From positions 62,001-126,000 of the forward strand of contig NZ_VFOS01000001.1 of the NCBI RefSeq assembly GCF_006716265.1: a stretch of DNA of 64,000 nucleotides, in the 5' to 3' direction. How positions within the stretch are numbered: position 1 is the stretch's first letter; each line of letters starts with the position of its first letter. A program made the position numbers and the translations under genes. Below the pieces are notes generated by a model. It was not told the origin of the DNA. It saw only the letters and a list, made by a program, of their open reading frames with translations, and made no database searches. This DNA is from Rarobacter faecitabidus. Its GTDB lineage: Bacteria; Actinomycetota; Actinomycetes; Actinomycetales; Cellulomonadaceae. Below are positions 25,101 to 33,480 of this stretch, piece by piece.

Positions 25101-25241
25101 CAGCCACACAGACACAGAGCCGTCGGCGGCCGCTGCCGGGGTCGTGGCGGGCGCGACGAAGCCCAGCGGCAGCACGAGGGTCAATCCCACGGAAATGCCC
25201 AGATTTGCAAGCGAGCGCGAGCGGCGTGACCTAGTCCTCAT
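22107..25241 (-). CDS. Secreted GH30 glycosidase with two ricin-type lectin domains and Ig-like domains
   Basis: A 1044-aa exported enzyme. A signal peptide (~1-39) ends PAAAA. The GH30 domain (~40-520) has GFGASFTDSSSYVV, acid/base Glu251 in TIQNEPQFAP and nucleophile Glu358 in FLTECSSTES. Two ricin-B-like beta-trefoils (~535-810) show repeated CLDL...QRW motifs, for example CLDLRSGSETKDNG and AAQCLDLTDGDTTS. A Gly/Thr/Pro/Asp linker (~815-850) leads to Ig-like repeats of the Big3 type ending YSGDANVNSTTRKT. A strong ribosome-binding site, GAGGAGG, precedes the ATG. It is paralogous to the next GH30 but with added carbohydrate-binding modules. The same lectin fold ends the RPI-like protease upstream, pointing to a shared target, probably the fungal/yeast wall. 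Confidence 0.88.
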   Translation of the reverse strand: MRTRSRRSRSLANLGISVGLTLVLPLGFVAPATTPAAAADGSVSVWLTEADNSSGARLAKQADLTWGSNSGGVEISINASQTYQSIVGFGASFTDSSSYVVNKLSESKKTEWFNDMFTKSSSSSAGIGLTWLRQPLGASDYIAPAIRSTVPATGNVFYTYQDNQAGNVDISADNPSIANVVRAKQINPSIVVVGTPWSAPGWMRENNSILGNVGGSLKSDKEATYASYLAEVAQQYKDRGANLDYITIQNEPQFAPSYPGMIMDAAQQARVANSLAPQLASKGLNTKILGWDHNWDVPSYPTTVLQQAGSSVAGTAWHCYAVNKPGVGGYDSGRPIIDASKQSEVRNNFTNKDTFLTECSSTESANRDNTFKDSIWYHMSVVAIPSLRNWSRSLSYWNLALDSNNGPYPSGYNICDTCTALTTIDSNSAYKRGAPYYFLGHFSKFVQQGAVRVGSSEESSAVQNVAFKNPDGTYAVVVHNGGGPQDVRISFDGKSIKRQLAANTIATFTWGTPSPVEPADPEVSESDGPIGAIVGLGSAKCLDLRSGSETKDNGTAIQQYDCNGTPKGQRWQYRAGTDKTLRIRGKCLTTAADSVGAKAALYDCTASRTKAWTVSGERITSPAGLCLTVPGNSTANAVEVELATCSDAAGQRWLVPSTTVTGNATIYATQAPTRCVGTTNGTALGAPVRSIPCAGASAILRAGDGSLRLGGKCVAYRAADSSQSAANGSKLFLAYCTGQNEQKWDVNQDGTIALRSAAQCLDLTDGDTTSTVQLQTWECSPGNDNQRWGTTVVSGGGTDPGTGGGDQEPGTGDGDPGGTNPGTGGTNGTNSSIQAEKTTETATGTTTWATSTIKIVASGLATRVGKAGRVRVLITQANSAAGGRVTLDFAGRKASASLHQGAAEFRLPRANRGGQQPLKLTYLPATGTTITTIGTVNVRKATAKISSVKISKGRFHKGIRTRGAARISVRVTAPSGVAVTGKVTLKVGKRKLATGKVRQVAGRYIATVKIKAKSKRTAGRITATYSGDANVNSTTRKTGLKVIR

Positions 25242-25504
25242 TCAGAGATCCTCCTCGATCTTCCGATACGCACCTCCGCCGCTGACAACGTTGTCCGCGC
25301 AGGGAGTGCAGGCCCACGATACCAATGGGCGCGAAGTCCCGCCACCGCAGTGGTGGACGTGGGGCTCCAATATGACCGCGGTGAGAGTAAATGGCCGTAT
25401 TGCAACGTCAGGGGTTCAAAGGTGGCTCCGCGCGGCCAAAGGGTGAAGTTATTGCCTCATCGATGCCGGACCATCCGAAGCGCGACTTTTCCGATCAAGC
25501 GGAA

Positions 25505-26491
25505 TCAGTCGATGCGGGTGCCGTCGGCGTCGAAAAGTGCGCTGACGGGTTCCGACTCGTCGCTCGAATCGCTGGCCGAAACCAGGTAAACGATGGGTCC
25601 GGTATCGTCGGCAAAATCCTCCGCCGGCAAGGCCGAAACACTGAGGTAGGCGGGATCGCTGCCGTTCTCGCCGAAGTAGTCCTTCCGTGCTTCCGCCACG
25701 ACGGCACTGACGACGTCGCCATCGATCACTTCGGGGTCAAAGGCATGCGTTGCGGTGGACAGACGACCGCGAGTCAGGCCCAACTCGATCCGGTCCCCGG
25801 CAGTGGTGCCGCCGCCGGACAAGTAGGCGTACGCATAGTCTACGCTGTCGCCAGAATCGTCCTCCCCGGACGGGAAGATGCTCGCGGACAGCGCGGCCAG
25901 CTGAACCTGGGAGACTGCGGACGCATCGGATAGGCCTACCAGGGAAGCGATCACAACATCGGGCAGGCCGGCCGATAGCAGACCCAGAACCGGGTCCACC
26001 TCGAGGGCGCCGGGAATCGTGACGGTCGCGGAGGCGCCGTCTTCGATTGGTTCGACCTCGTCGGGATCGTCGAAGTAGTAGTCGACATTGTGGGTGGCGC
26101 CGTCGGACGGTTCATCGTCGAAGATCTGCGAAAACGTCTCGGCCCCCGTGGCATCCTTGACCCGATCGACGAGGGACGTCCTGATGGGCCACAGAATCAG
26201 CGCGAGCACGATGAGCCACGCCAGGAAAGCGAGACCGGGATGGTTGCGCCTCGTCGATGCCGCCTGCACCCCGGTGGGAAGTTTCGCGTCCGGATCCCCG
26301 TAGCCCGCGTTCTGCAGCATGACGGCGGTGTAGTCCGTTTCCTCGCGACGCCGGCGGTTCGCCGCTGCGAACACCAGCGCGATGCCGATCACCAGATGGG
26401 GGACGAACGTCAGGTCGTCCGGTCCCCACAATTGACCGACGATACCGCCAAGAATCAACGCCCAGGCAACGCCCCTCACGATTGATCGCAT
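25505..26491 (-). CDS. Hypothetical membrane protein with acidic exported domain
   Basis: A 328-aa protein. Hydrophobic helices are at ~5-20 (VAWALILGGIVGQLWG), ~29-44 (FVPHLVIGIALVFAAA) and ~86-102 (LAFLAWLIVLALILWP). The ~220-residue acidic C-terminal part (EPSDGATHNVDYYFDDPDEV, ALPAEDFADD) is probably outside the cell. No family recognised. It sits between the GH30 genes and the RPI-like protease, all on the minus strand, but has its own 235-nt upstream region with a strong hairpin. Participation in secretion or sensing of the neighbouring enzymes is possible but unsupported. Confidence 0.7.
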   Translation of the reverse strand: MRSIVRGVAWALILGGIVGQLWGPDDLTFVPHLVIGIALVFAAANRRRREETDYTAVMLQNAGYGDPDAKLPTGVQAASTRRNHPGLAFLAWLIVLALILWPIRTSLVDRVKDATGAETFSQIFDDEPSDGATHNVDYYFDDPDEVEPIEDGASATVTIPGALEVDPVLGLLSAGLPDVVIASLVGLSDASAVSQVQLAALSASIFPSGEDDSGDSVDYAYAYLSGGGTTAGDRIELGLTRGRLSTATHAFDPEVIDGDVVSAVVAEARKDYFGENGSDPAYLSVSALPAEDFADDTGPIVYLVSASDSSDESEPVSALFDADGTRID

Positions 26492-26635
26492 TCGACCATG
26501 CTACTCATCAATCGGATATTCGCGCGGCGCCTTCGAGGTGAGCCATCGTCCTCGTTGCCGTGCCGCGATGCCACCCCAGCGGTCCTGGATGCTGCCAGAA
26601 TCCGCGCCCCGCCCCTCAACCCACGCCATAGCAGC

Positions 26636-26682
26636 GAGCCGGGGTGCTGATCGGCACAGGTGTCCGATCAGCACCCCGGCTC
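26636..26682 (-). terminator. Strong hairpin downstream of the RPI-like protease gene
   Basis: Perfect 19-bp arms (26636-26654 and 26664-26682) enclose a 9-nt loop. It lies 45 nt after the protease stop on the minus strand and 144 nt before the next gene's start. No clear U-tract follows, which is common for terminators in high-GC actinobacteria. Confidence 0.75.
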
Positions 26683-26727
26683 GGGTGGTCGATGCTCGGC
26701 GGCTAGTCCCACCGTCAGGGGAGGTGG

Positions 26728-28305
26728 TTACCTACGCCACCATTTCTGGTTGGCTCCTCCGCTGCACTCCCACAGTTGTAGTTTGCCTCCCTGGCCGCCC
26801 CAGTCCTTCACGTCAACGCACTTGTTGGCGTGTACGTTGACGAGATCGCCCGCACCATTAAGCGTGAACTTCTGGGCGATGTGGCCGTTGCAGTTCATGA
26901 GCTGGACCTCGGTCCCGTTGTGCGTCCAGGCCCAGCGGGCATCGAGGCACTTGCCATTGATGCGCAGGGTCCCGTCGGGGTGGAAGGACACCTTCTGCGC
27001 GTTGGTTCCGTTGCAGTTCCAGACCTGCAACTGCTTGCCGTCGGTGAAGTCCGAGTTCGGCACGTCGATGCAGTTGTTCTGGTAGCCCTGAACGTAGGAG
27101 GTCGTCACGTCGGTCGAGGTCACGAGCGACAGTTTCCACTTGTTCAGCACCGTGTTCACGGGCTGATAGAACGAGCGGCAGTTGTTCGTGTCCATGTTGG
27201 ATCCGGACGTGATGCCCTGGGCCTGATCGTTCCACACGTACGCGCCCCCAGAATCGCCACCGAGCGCGCAAGCCGAGGTCTCATTCAACGTCACGATGTG
27301 GCCGTTGCCGTAGTTGACGCTCACGTCCTTGCGCAGCAGGTAACCGCAGGTCCACTTCGTCGTGCGTCCCGACTTGCACATATGCGCCCCGACGGCCGCC
27401 TCGTTCGAGCCCTTGATGTCGACGCCGCCGCCACCGTTCCAGTGCGTGACGCGGCCGCGTCCATTCCAATCGCCGTAGTTCTTGGCCCACGCGGCGTCAA
27501 TGCCGTCGCCGAACTGAGAGGCTTCGACCGTTCCGATCTGGCCGCCGGTCATCTCCGTCTTCAGGATGTGCCCCTTGCCCTCAACCGCGCAGTGCCCGGC
27601 CGTCAGGAAACCGCCGTAGACCGGGAACGCGAGCGTGCATCCCGACAGTGCATCGCCGCCCCAGTAGTCACGGACGGGCACGATGACGTCGTCGCTGACC
27701 GTGATCTCATACGTGCCTGCGGTAAGGCCTGCGGCCGTGGCGGCAGCCTTTGCGGCCTTCTTCGACCTGGCCTCGATGACCACCTTGTTGGTCGCGGGAT
27801 CGACCCACCAGGAATTGACATTCTTGATGTCCGAGGGTGCGTTTTTCGAGATCTTCGTGGCGCGCTTCTTCAGCGTGGTCAGGTTCGACTTGACGATCTT
27901 GGGCGTCGCGCCCGCTTTCTTGACCACCTTGGCGGCCTTCTTCGTGGTCACGCCAACGACGATCTTCTTGCCGTTCTTCGAGATCCAGAGGCCGGCGAAT
28001 TTCTTGCCGAGTTTCTTCTGCAGGCGCGGTTCGAGTTGGCGCGCCTTCTCTTCGAGCTTGATGCGTTTCTTCGCCTGTGTCTTCGTGATCTTGAGATCTC
28101 GCACTATCGCCGCCAGGACATCGCCGTCCTGCGACTTTGAGGTGGCAGCTACGGATGTCTTGGCGGAACCGCTTGATGCCTGGACTGTAGCGGCGGCCAC
28201 TGGTGAGGCACTGTTGGCGCTGGCGGCACCGAGAACGCTTGCGGCACCGAGGGCACCGACGAGGGCGAGCGCACTGAACAGCGCGCTGGGCTTCTTACAC
28301 TTCAC
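26728..28305 (-). CDS. Yeast-lytic-type serine protease (RPI-like): alpha-lytic pro-region, S1 domain, ricin-type lectin
   Basis: A 525-aa secreted preproenzyme. The signal peptide is ~1-33. A lysine-rich pro-region (~40-205) contains LWISKNGKKIVVGV, as in alpha-lytic/streptogrisin pro-domains. The catalytic domain starts near 207 (VIVPVRDYWGG) with triad His238 (LTAGHC), Asp270 (GIDAAWA) and Ser352 (GGDSGGA). A C-terminal beta-trefoil (~400-525) has repeats such as KQLQVWNCNG and LQLWECSGG. This is the architecture of Rarobacter faecitabidus protease I, a mannose-binding yeast-lytic enzyme that I recall as also 525 residues. I chose GTG 28305: GGAAAGG lies 8 nt upstream and the signal peptide begins there. 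The frame extends further upstream without sense. Confidence 0.92.
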   Translation of the reverse strand: MKCKKPSALFSALALVGALGAASVLGAASANSASPVAAATVQASSGSAKTSVAATSKSQDGDVLAAIVRDLKITKTQAKKRIKLEEKARQLEPRLQKKLGKKFAGLWISKNGKKIVVGVTTKKAAKVVKKAGATPKIVKSNLTTLKKRATKISKNAPSDIKNVNSWWVDPATNKVVIEARSKKAAKAAATAAGLTAGTYEITVSDDVIVPVRDYWGGDALSGCTLAFPVYGGFLTAGHCAVEGKGHILKTEMTGGQIGTVEASQFGDGIDAAWAKNYGDWNGRGRVTHWNGGGGVDIKGSNEAAVGAHMCKSGRTTKWTCGYLLRKDVSVNYGNGHIVTLNETSACALGGDSGGAYVWNDQAQGITSGSNMDTNNCRSFYQPVNTVLNKWKLSLVTSTDVTTSYVQGYQNNCIDVPNSDFTDGKQLQVWNCNGTNAQKVSFHPDGTLRINGKCLDARWAWTHNGTEVQLMNCNGHIAQKFTLNGAGDLVNVHANKCVDVKDWGGQGGKLQLWECSGGANQKWWRR

Positions 28306-28553
28306 GGGATGAACCTTTCCGGACTCGGACAGTCCACACTGACTGACCGATCGTTGGGGACATGGACGTCTATGGCACATCGAGTGCCGCGGACGCGGGT
28401 GTGCGGCAGACCCAGGGCTCAACGCTGAACCACCGGGCCACGCACGCATCACACTAACGCGATTGACCGGCGTGCGCGCGTTGAACCGACATCGTTGTCG
28501 TAGCTTGCCCGGATGTCCGCCGGACCGCCTCCCGATGCCCATACGCTGGAGCC

Positions 28554-30104
28554 ATGACGAGCGCCGCTTCGCAGCTTCCACTGACCGTCTCGCGTCCCCT
28601 CATCGCGGCACTACGTGCCGATCTGATCGCTGCCGACTACCGAGTCGAAGCCATCGGCAGGCTCATCGGCCCCACGGCGGACGCAGCGCTTCACCGTGAG
28701 CAGTCGCTGCCTGCGCTACGCGCGGCGCGCGCCGAACCCAGCCCGCTGGCAACGCTCCTGACTTGCTTCATGCTGGGGGTGCCGGTGCCCACGCGTGATC
28801 TCGATGCCGCGCTACCCGCCCTCGGGTCCGCTGGCGCAAGTGAGCTGGGGTTGGTGGCCTCGATCGACGGTGAGAGCCTCCCGCTCGTGGATTTGCGCCC
28901 GTATGCCGCCAGGGATGCACTGGGGGACGTCGACTGGTGGATCGCGTCGGATCTCTCGGAGCTTGCGACGGGACAGCCCTTGCGGCCCGATCATGTGCTC
29001 GGCGCTGGCGGGGCGTCCCTGACCCTCGCCGGCATCACCGTCCGCACGCGCGTCCGGCGCACCCTCGACGTGGGCACGGGGTGCGGGATCCAGGCGCTGC
29101 ACGCCTCGCGGCACAGCGATCATGTCGTGGCGACCGACATTTCCGCGCGCGCCTTGAACTTTGCCGCCTTCAACCTGGCATTGTGCGAGGTGGGGAACGT
29201 ATCGCTGCGGCTCGGCTCCCTGCTCGAGCCGGTGATGGACGAGTCCTTCGACCTCGTCATCTCGAACCCGCCATTCGTGATCACCCCGCGATCGGGTGAC
29301 GCGATTCCCGACTACGAGTATCGCGACGCCGGACGAAGCGGTGACGGACTCGTCGAAGAACTCGTCCAAGCCCTGGATCGCGTCCTCGCCCCCGGTGGCA
29401 CAGCCCAGATGCTCGCCAACTGGGAGCATCACGAGGGCCAGCCGTGGCGCGAGCGAATCGAGGGGTGGCTCGCCGGCAGCCCCCTGAATGCACTGGTCGT
29501 TCAGCGCGAGGTCCTGGATCCGGCGCAGTACGCCGAGACCTGGCTGCGCGACGGCGGCCTCACTGCGGACCGCGACCCTGGCCGGTGGCAAGCGGGATAC
29601 GCGGACTATCTGGACGACTTCGCCCGCCGGGAGGTGCGCGCAATCGGCATGGGGTTCGTGGCGCTGAGCCGGCCCATCACCGGTGCTCCGGCGCCGTGGC
29701 GCGAGCTCATCGAGTTGCCCGGCCCCGTCACCCAGCCGCTGGGTCCCGCGATCGCGGCGCGGCTGGTTGCCAGGGACTGGTTCGCCGCGACCAGCGACGC
29801 TGAGGTGCTGGCCACCGCGTTCGTCGTGGCATCCGACGTCACCGAGGAGCGCTACTACCGTCCCGGTTCCCCGGACCCCTCGGTGATTATGATCCGCCAA
29901 GGCGGCGGGTTCGGCCATCACGTGCAGATGTCATCGGAGGTTGCCGGCGTCGTCGGCGCGTGCGACGGAGAACTTGCGCTGGGGCAACTCGTCTCTGCGG
30001 TCGCCGCCATCACCCAGCAGGACGCGGGCGCCCTGCTGGCACAGGTGTTACCGGAACTCAATGCGCTCGTCGCCGATGGCCTGCTGGTGACTGCCGCGCC
30101 GTGA
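28554..30104 (+). CDS. SAM-dependent methyltransferase with NPPF motif and extra N/C-terminal domains
   Basis: A 516-aa protein. The N-terminal ~130 residues are helical (ADLIAADYRVEAIGRLIG) as in the DUF7059-type region of actinobacterial methyltransferases. The methyltransferase core (~165-330) has TLDVGTGCGIQALHASRH, VVATDISARALNFAAFN and the catalytic N238PPF, the motif of PrmC/RsmC/HemK-type N-methyltransferases acting on planar nitrogen (glutamine or base). The ~150-residue C-terminal domain has no recognisable function. A protein or nucleic-acid substrate is likely, but which is unknown. It converges on pgi, with a strong hairpin between the two. Confidence 0.85.
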   Translation: MTSAASQLPLTVSRPLIAALRADLIAADYRVEAIGRLIGPTADAALHREQSLPALRAARAEPSPLATLLTCFMLGVPVPTRDLDAALPALGSAGASELGLVASIDGESLPLVDLRPYAARDALGDVDWWIASDLSELATGQPLRPDHVLGAGGASLTLAGITVRTRVRRTLDVGTGCGIQALHASRHSDHVVATDISARALNFAAFNLALCEVGNVSLRLGSLLEPVMDESFDLVISNPPFVITPRSGDAIPDYEYRDAGRSGDGLVEELVQALDRVLAPGGTAQMLANWEHHEGQPWRERIEGWLAGSPLNALVVQREVLDPAQYAETWLRDGGLTADRDPGRWQAGYADYLDDFARREVRAIGMGFVALSRPITGAPAPWRELIELPGPVTQPLGPAIAARLVARDWFAATSDAEVLATAFVVASDVTEERYYRPGSPDPSVIMIRQGGGFGHHVQMSSEVAGVVGACDGELALGQLVSAVAAITQQDAGALLAQVLPELNALVADGLLVTAAP

Positions 30105-30185
30105 GGCCGGGGTCTGCTCCCGCCGACATCAGTCCTCACATCTGCTCCCGCCCTGTCTGCTCCTGCCGCATCAGCCCCTGCCGAC

Positions 30186-30241
30186 ACCGGTTAGGGTTGC
30201 CCGGCACCCGATATATCCGGTGCCCGGCAACCCTAACCGGT
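30186..30241. terminator. Bidirectional terminator hairpin between methyltransferase and pgi
   Basis: Arms 30186-30210 and 30217-30241 are complementary at 23 of 25 positions around a 6-nt AT-only loop (ATATAT). It lies between two convergent genes, 82 nt and 37 nt from their stops, and so would serve both. Confidence 0.8.
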
Positions 30242-30277
30242 GCTTTCGCGTGGGGTGGCTGGCGCGTGGCGGGGCGA

Positions 30278-31969
30278 CTACCCCTTGCGTAGCTCCAGGT
30301 ACTTGGTGATGAGGGAACGGGTCGAGGGGTCCTGATCGGCCAGGGCAAGTCCGTCGCCGGTTACCGCGGGGGCGATCTCCAGCGCGAGTTTCTTGCCGAG
30401 TTCGACGCCCCACTGGTCGAACGAGTCGATGCCCCAGATGATTCCCTGCACAAAGGTGATGTGCTCGTACAGCGCGATGAGCTGACCCACGACGGCGGGC
30501 GAGAGCTCCGGTGCAAGGATGGACGTCGAAGGGCGGTTGCCCGGGAAGACGCGGGCGGGCACGATCTCCTCGGGGGTCCCCTCGGCGCGCACCTCGTCAG
30601 CGGTCTTCCCGAATGCGAGTGCCTTCGTCTGGGCGAAGTAATTCGCGAGGAACAGGCCGTGCACGTCGACGCCGCCATCCTGGAGCGGGCGAGCCGGGTT
30701 GGCGACGGCGATGAAGTCGGCGGGGATGAGTCGCGTGCCCTGGTGAATCAGCTGGTAGAACGCGTGCTGGCCGTTAGTTCCTGGCTCGCCCCAGAAGACC
30801 TCACCGGTCTGCGTCGCGACCGGCGTTCCATCCCAGCGCACGGACTTGCCGTTGGACTCCATCGTGAGCTGCTGCAGATACGCCGGGAAACGGTGCAGGT
30901 ACTGGGCGTAGGGGAGCACGGCGTGCGTGTGCGCGTCCAGGAAGTTCGTGTACCAGACGTTGAGCAGGCCCATGAGCACGGGCACGTTCTGGGCAAACGG
31001 CGTGGTGCGGGTGTGCTCGTCGATGGCGTGGAATCCCGCCAGGAACTCGTCGAATCCATCGGGGCCGATCGCGATCGCGATGGACGTGCCGATCGCCGAA
31101 TCGACCGAGTAGCGGCCGCCCACCCAGTCCCAGAACCCGAACGCGTTCTCGGGGTCGATGCCGAAGTCGGCGACCTTATCGAGCGCGGTCGAGACGGCCA
31201 CGAAGTGACGGGCGACGGCCCCGGTGCGGGCGGCGTCGCTGTCGTCGATGATGCCACGCTCTGATAGTTGCTCCCACAGCCACGTGCGCGCGAGGCGCGC
31301 GTTCGTGAGCGTCTCAAGCGTGGTGAAGGTCTTGGAGGCGACGATGAACAGCGTCGTCTCCGGGTCCAACCCGGCTGTCTTCTCGTAGACGTCCGAGGGG
31401 TCGATGTTCGAGACGAAGCGCAGTTCCAGGCCCTCCTGGACGTACGGCTTGAGCGCCTCGTAGACCATGACGGGGCCGAGGTCGGAGCCGCCGATGCCGA
31501 TGTTGACGACCGTCCGTACCGGCTTGCCCGTCACGCCCTGCCATTCGCCCGAACGCACGGAGTCGGCGAAGTCGGCGATCTTGGCGAGGACCTCCTGGAC
31601 ATCGTCGTCGACGTGCTGGCCGTCAACGATCAGCGGCGACGTTTCGTCCGCCGGACGCCGCAGCGCGGTATGCAGCACGGCACGGTTCTCAGTGACATTA
31701 ATGTGGTCGCCGCGCAACATGGCCTCGAACCGTCCCTGCAGATCTACGGCCTCGGCAGCCTTCACCAGCAGCGCAAGCGTTTCGTCGGTGACGAGGTTCT
31801 TCGACAGATCGACGACGAGGTCCGCTGCCTCGTAGGTGAGCCGGTATGCGCGTTCGGGGTCATCGGCGAACCAGCCGCGAAGATCCGGTTTCAATGCGGC
31901 GGCGTGTTGCTGGAGTTCACTCCAGGCGGCGGTGGTGGTGATGTCAATCGGTGCAGGCTGGGCGCTCAC
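30278..31969 (-). CDS. pgi: Glucose-6-phosphate isomerase
   Basis: A 563-aa enzyme interconverting glucose-6-phosphate and fructose-6-phosphate. Diagnostic stretches include [55 protein letters not shown] and the C-terminal [14 protein letters not shown]. Length matches the classic bacterial/eukaryotic PGI. I chose GTG 31969 (SAQPAPIDI): AGAGAGG lies about 6 nt upstream. The open frame continues ~80 codons further upstream but lacks family similarity. Single-gene unit, with the divergent export module 245 nt away. Confidence 0.95.
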   Translation of the reverse strand: MSAQPAPIDITTTAAWSELQQHAAALKPDLRGWFADDPERAYRLTYEAADLVVDLSKNLVTDETLALLVKAAEAVDLQGRFEAMLRGDHINVTENRAVLHTALRRPADETSPLIVDGQHVDDDVQEVLAKIADFADSVRSGEWQGVTGKPVRTVVNIGIGGSDLGPVMVYEALKPYVQEGLELRFVSNIDPSDVYEKTAGLDPETTLFIVASKTFTTLETLTNARLARTWLWEQLSERGIIDDSDAARTGAVARHFVAVSTALDKVADFGIDPENAFGFWDWVGGRYSVDSAIGTSIAIAIGPDGFDEFLAGFHAIDEHTRTTPFAQNVPVLMGLLNVWYTNFLDAHTHAVLPYAQYLHRFPAYLQQLTMESNGKSVRWDGTPVATQTGEVFWGEPGTNGQHAFYQLIHQGTRLIPADFIAVANPARPLQDGGVDVHGLFLANYFAQTKALAFGKTADEVRAEGTPEEIVPARVFPGNRPSTSILAPELSPAVVGQLIALYEHITFVQGIIWGIDSFDQWGVELGKKLALEIAPAVTGDGLALADQDPSTRSLITKYLELRKG

Positions 31970-32214
31970 GGCAACCTCTCTTGAAGCGGTCGGTTTTCGG
32001 CGGCCGCGAACGTAACTGCGGATCTTGCTGGCCACTGTCAATACCCTACGGCGAATTGCCCCGACGGTCACCCGTCGATCGTCCCAGAGCCCCACCAGCA
32101 GGGCGGACGGGCCCACACAGCGTCCGCACAGCCCGGAGAAAGTCCCCACCCACCGGGCGCGCTTACCGTTCCGGAGGAAGCATAAATTTCGCTGCTCGTG
32201 ACAAAAGGAAAACC

Positions 32215-33480
32215 ATGGCACAACGCACCCGCAAGCGCCTTCGCAGGCCCTCGTGGCGAGTCCTGATCATCGTGACCGCATTCGTCCTGATCGCCGGAGG
32301 CGGAACCGCGTTCGCGATAACCCGGGGCAACCAGCCCGAGTCCGCCGAACCCGCCGCGACCACTGCCACCGCCTCGCTCGCCACGATCGAACGCACGGTC
32401 TCGGCCTCCGGAACCCTCACGCCCACCGCCACGGCCGACGAGGCCTTCGATGCCTCAGGCACGGTCGAGGCGGTGTACGTGGCGGAGGGCGATACGGTCA
32501 CCGAAGGCCAGAAGCTCGCCAAGATCGACGATCTCAGCCTCACCAAGGCGCTCCTCGAGGCGAAAGTTTCCTACCTGAGCGCGAAGGCAGACTATGACGA
32601 GGCGACATCGGATGCCGACGGCAGCGACTTGAGCGACGTGCGGCTCAGCGCTGCCAAAGCGGCGCTCAAGGTCGCCAAGCAGTCCTACCGTGACGCCAAG
32701 GAAGCGATGAGCGATCAGACGCTACGGGCGAGCATCGCGGGACTCGTCACCTCGGTTGGCATTGAGGTCGGTGATGTCACGTCGGGTACCTCGTCCGCAT
32801 CCAGCGCCGGCGGCGAAACCGCAGGAGCAAGCGCGGCAGGGAACTCGGGTATGGGCGCCACCACGACGACCGCGGCCACCACGAGTTCCGCCGCCGTCAC
32901 GATTGTGGGGACGGCCACCTGGCAGGTGTCGACCACGGTGGCGGCCAGCGACATCGACAACGTGAGCGCGGGCCTGCAGGTCGAGATGACCTCCGACGAT
33001 CTCACCGACACCGTGTACGGAATCGTGTCGGCGGTGGGCAAGCTACCCGATACCAGCTCGGGCACCATCGTGTACCCGGTCACGATCGACGTGACGGGCG
33101 ATACGTCCGCCCTGTTCGACGGAGTCAGCGTCGACGTCTCGATCATCTACGAGCGCCGCACCAACGTCCTGACGGTTCCATCGGCCGCGGTGACGACCAC
33201 GGATGGCGCCGCCACCGTGGAACTCGTCGGCACCGATGGGACGGTCACCACAACGACCGTCGAGGTCGGTCAGACCTCCGGCGATCAAACCGAGATCACT
33301 TCGGGGATCAGCGAGGGCGACACGGTTCAGTATCAGCCGTTCCAGGCCATGGGCGGCAGCGGCTCGGGGGATTCCGAGCGGAATTCCCAGATGCCCGAGT
33401 TCGGCGACTTCGGTGTCGGGGGCCAAGGCGGTCCTCCCTCTGGCGGTGCGCCAGGCGGCTTCCCGGGGGGCGGGCAATGA
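32215..33480 (+). CDS. HlyD/MacA-type periplasmic adaptor (membrane fusion protein) 1
   Basis: A 421-aa protein with one N-terminal membrane anchor ([20 protein letters not shown]). It has split biotinyl-lipoyl half-motifs ([25 protein letters not shown], cited here as [12 protein letters not shown] onward; and [16 protein letters not shown]), a short helical hairpin, beta-barrel domains, and a Gly/Pro-rich tail ([12 protein letters not shown]). It links the MacB-like permease to extracellular substrate. I chose ATG 32215, preceded by AAAAGGA; the longer open frame is noise. It overlaps the ATPase start by ATGA (33477-33480). In Gram-positives such adaptors serve tripartite-like lipoprotein/peptide exporters. 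Confidence 0.88.
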   Translation: MAQRTRKRLRRPSWRVLIIVTAFVLIAGGGTAFAITRGNQPESAEPAATTATASLATIERTVSASGTLTPTATADEAFDASGTVEAVYVAEGDTVTEGQKLAKIDDLSLTKALLEAKVSYLSAKADYDEATSDADGSDLSDVRLSAAKAALKVAKQSYRDAKEAMSDQTLRASIAGLVTSVGIEVGDVTSGTSSASSAGGETAGASAAGNSGMGATTTTAATTSSAAVTIVGTATWQVSTTVAASDIDNVSAGLQVEMTSDDLTDTVYGIVSAVGKLPDTSSGTIVYPVTIDVTGDTSALFDGVSVDVSIIYERRTNVLTVPSAAVTTTDGAATVELVGTDGTVTTTTVEVGQTSGDQTEITSGISEGDTVQYQPFQAMGGSGSGDSERNSQMPEFGDFGVGGQGGPPSGGAPGGFPGGGQ

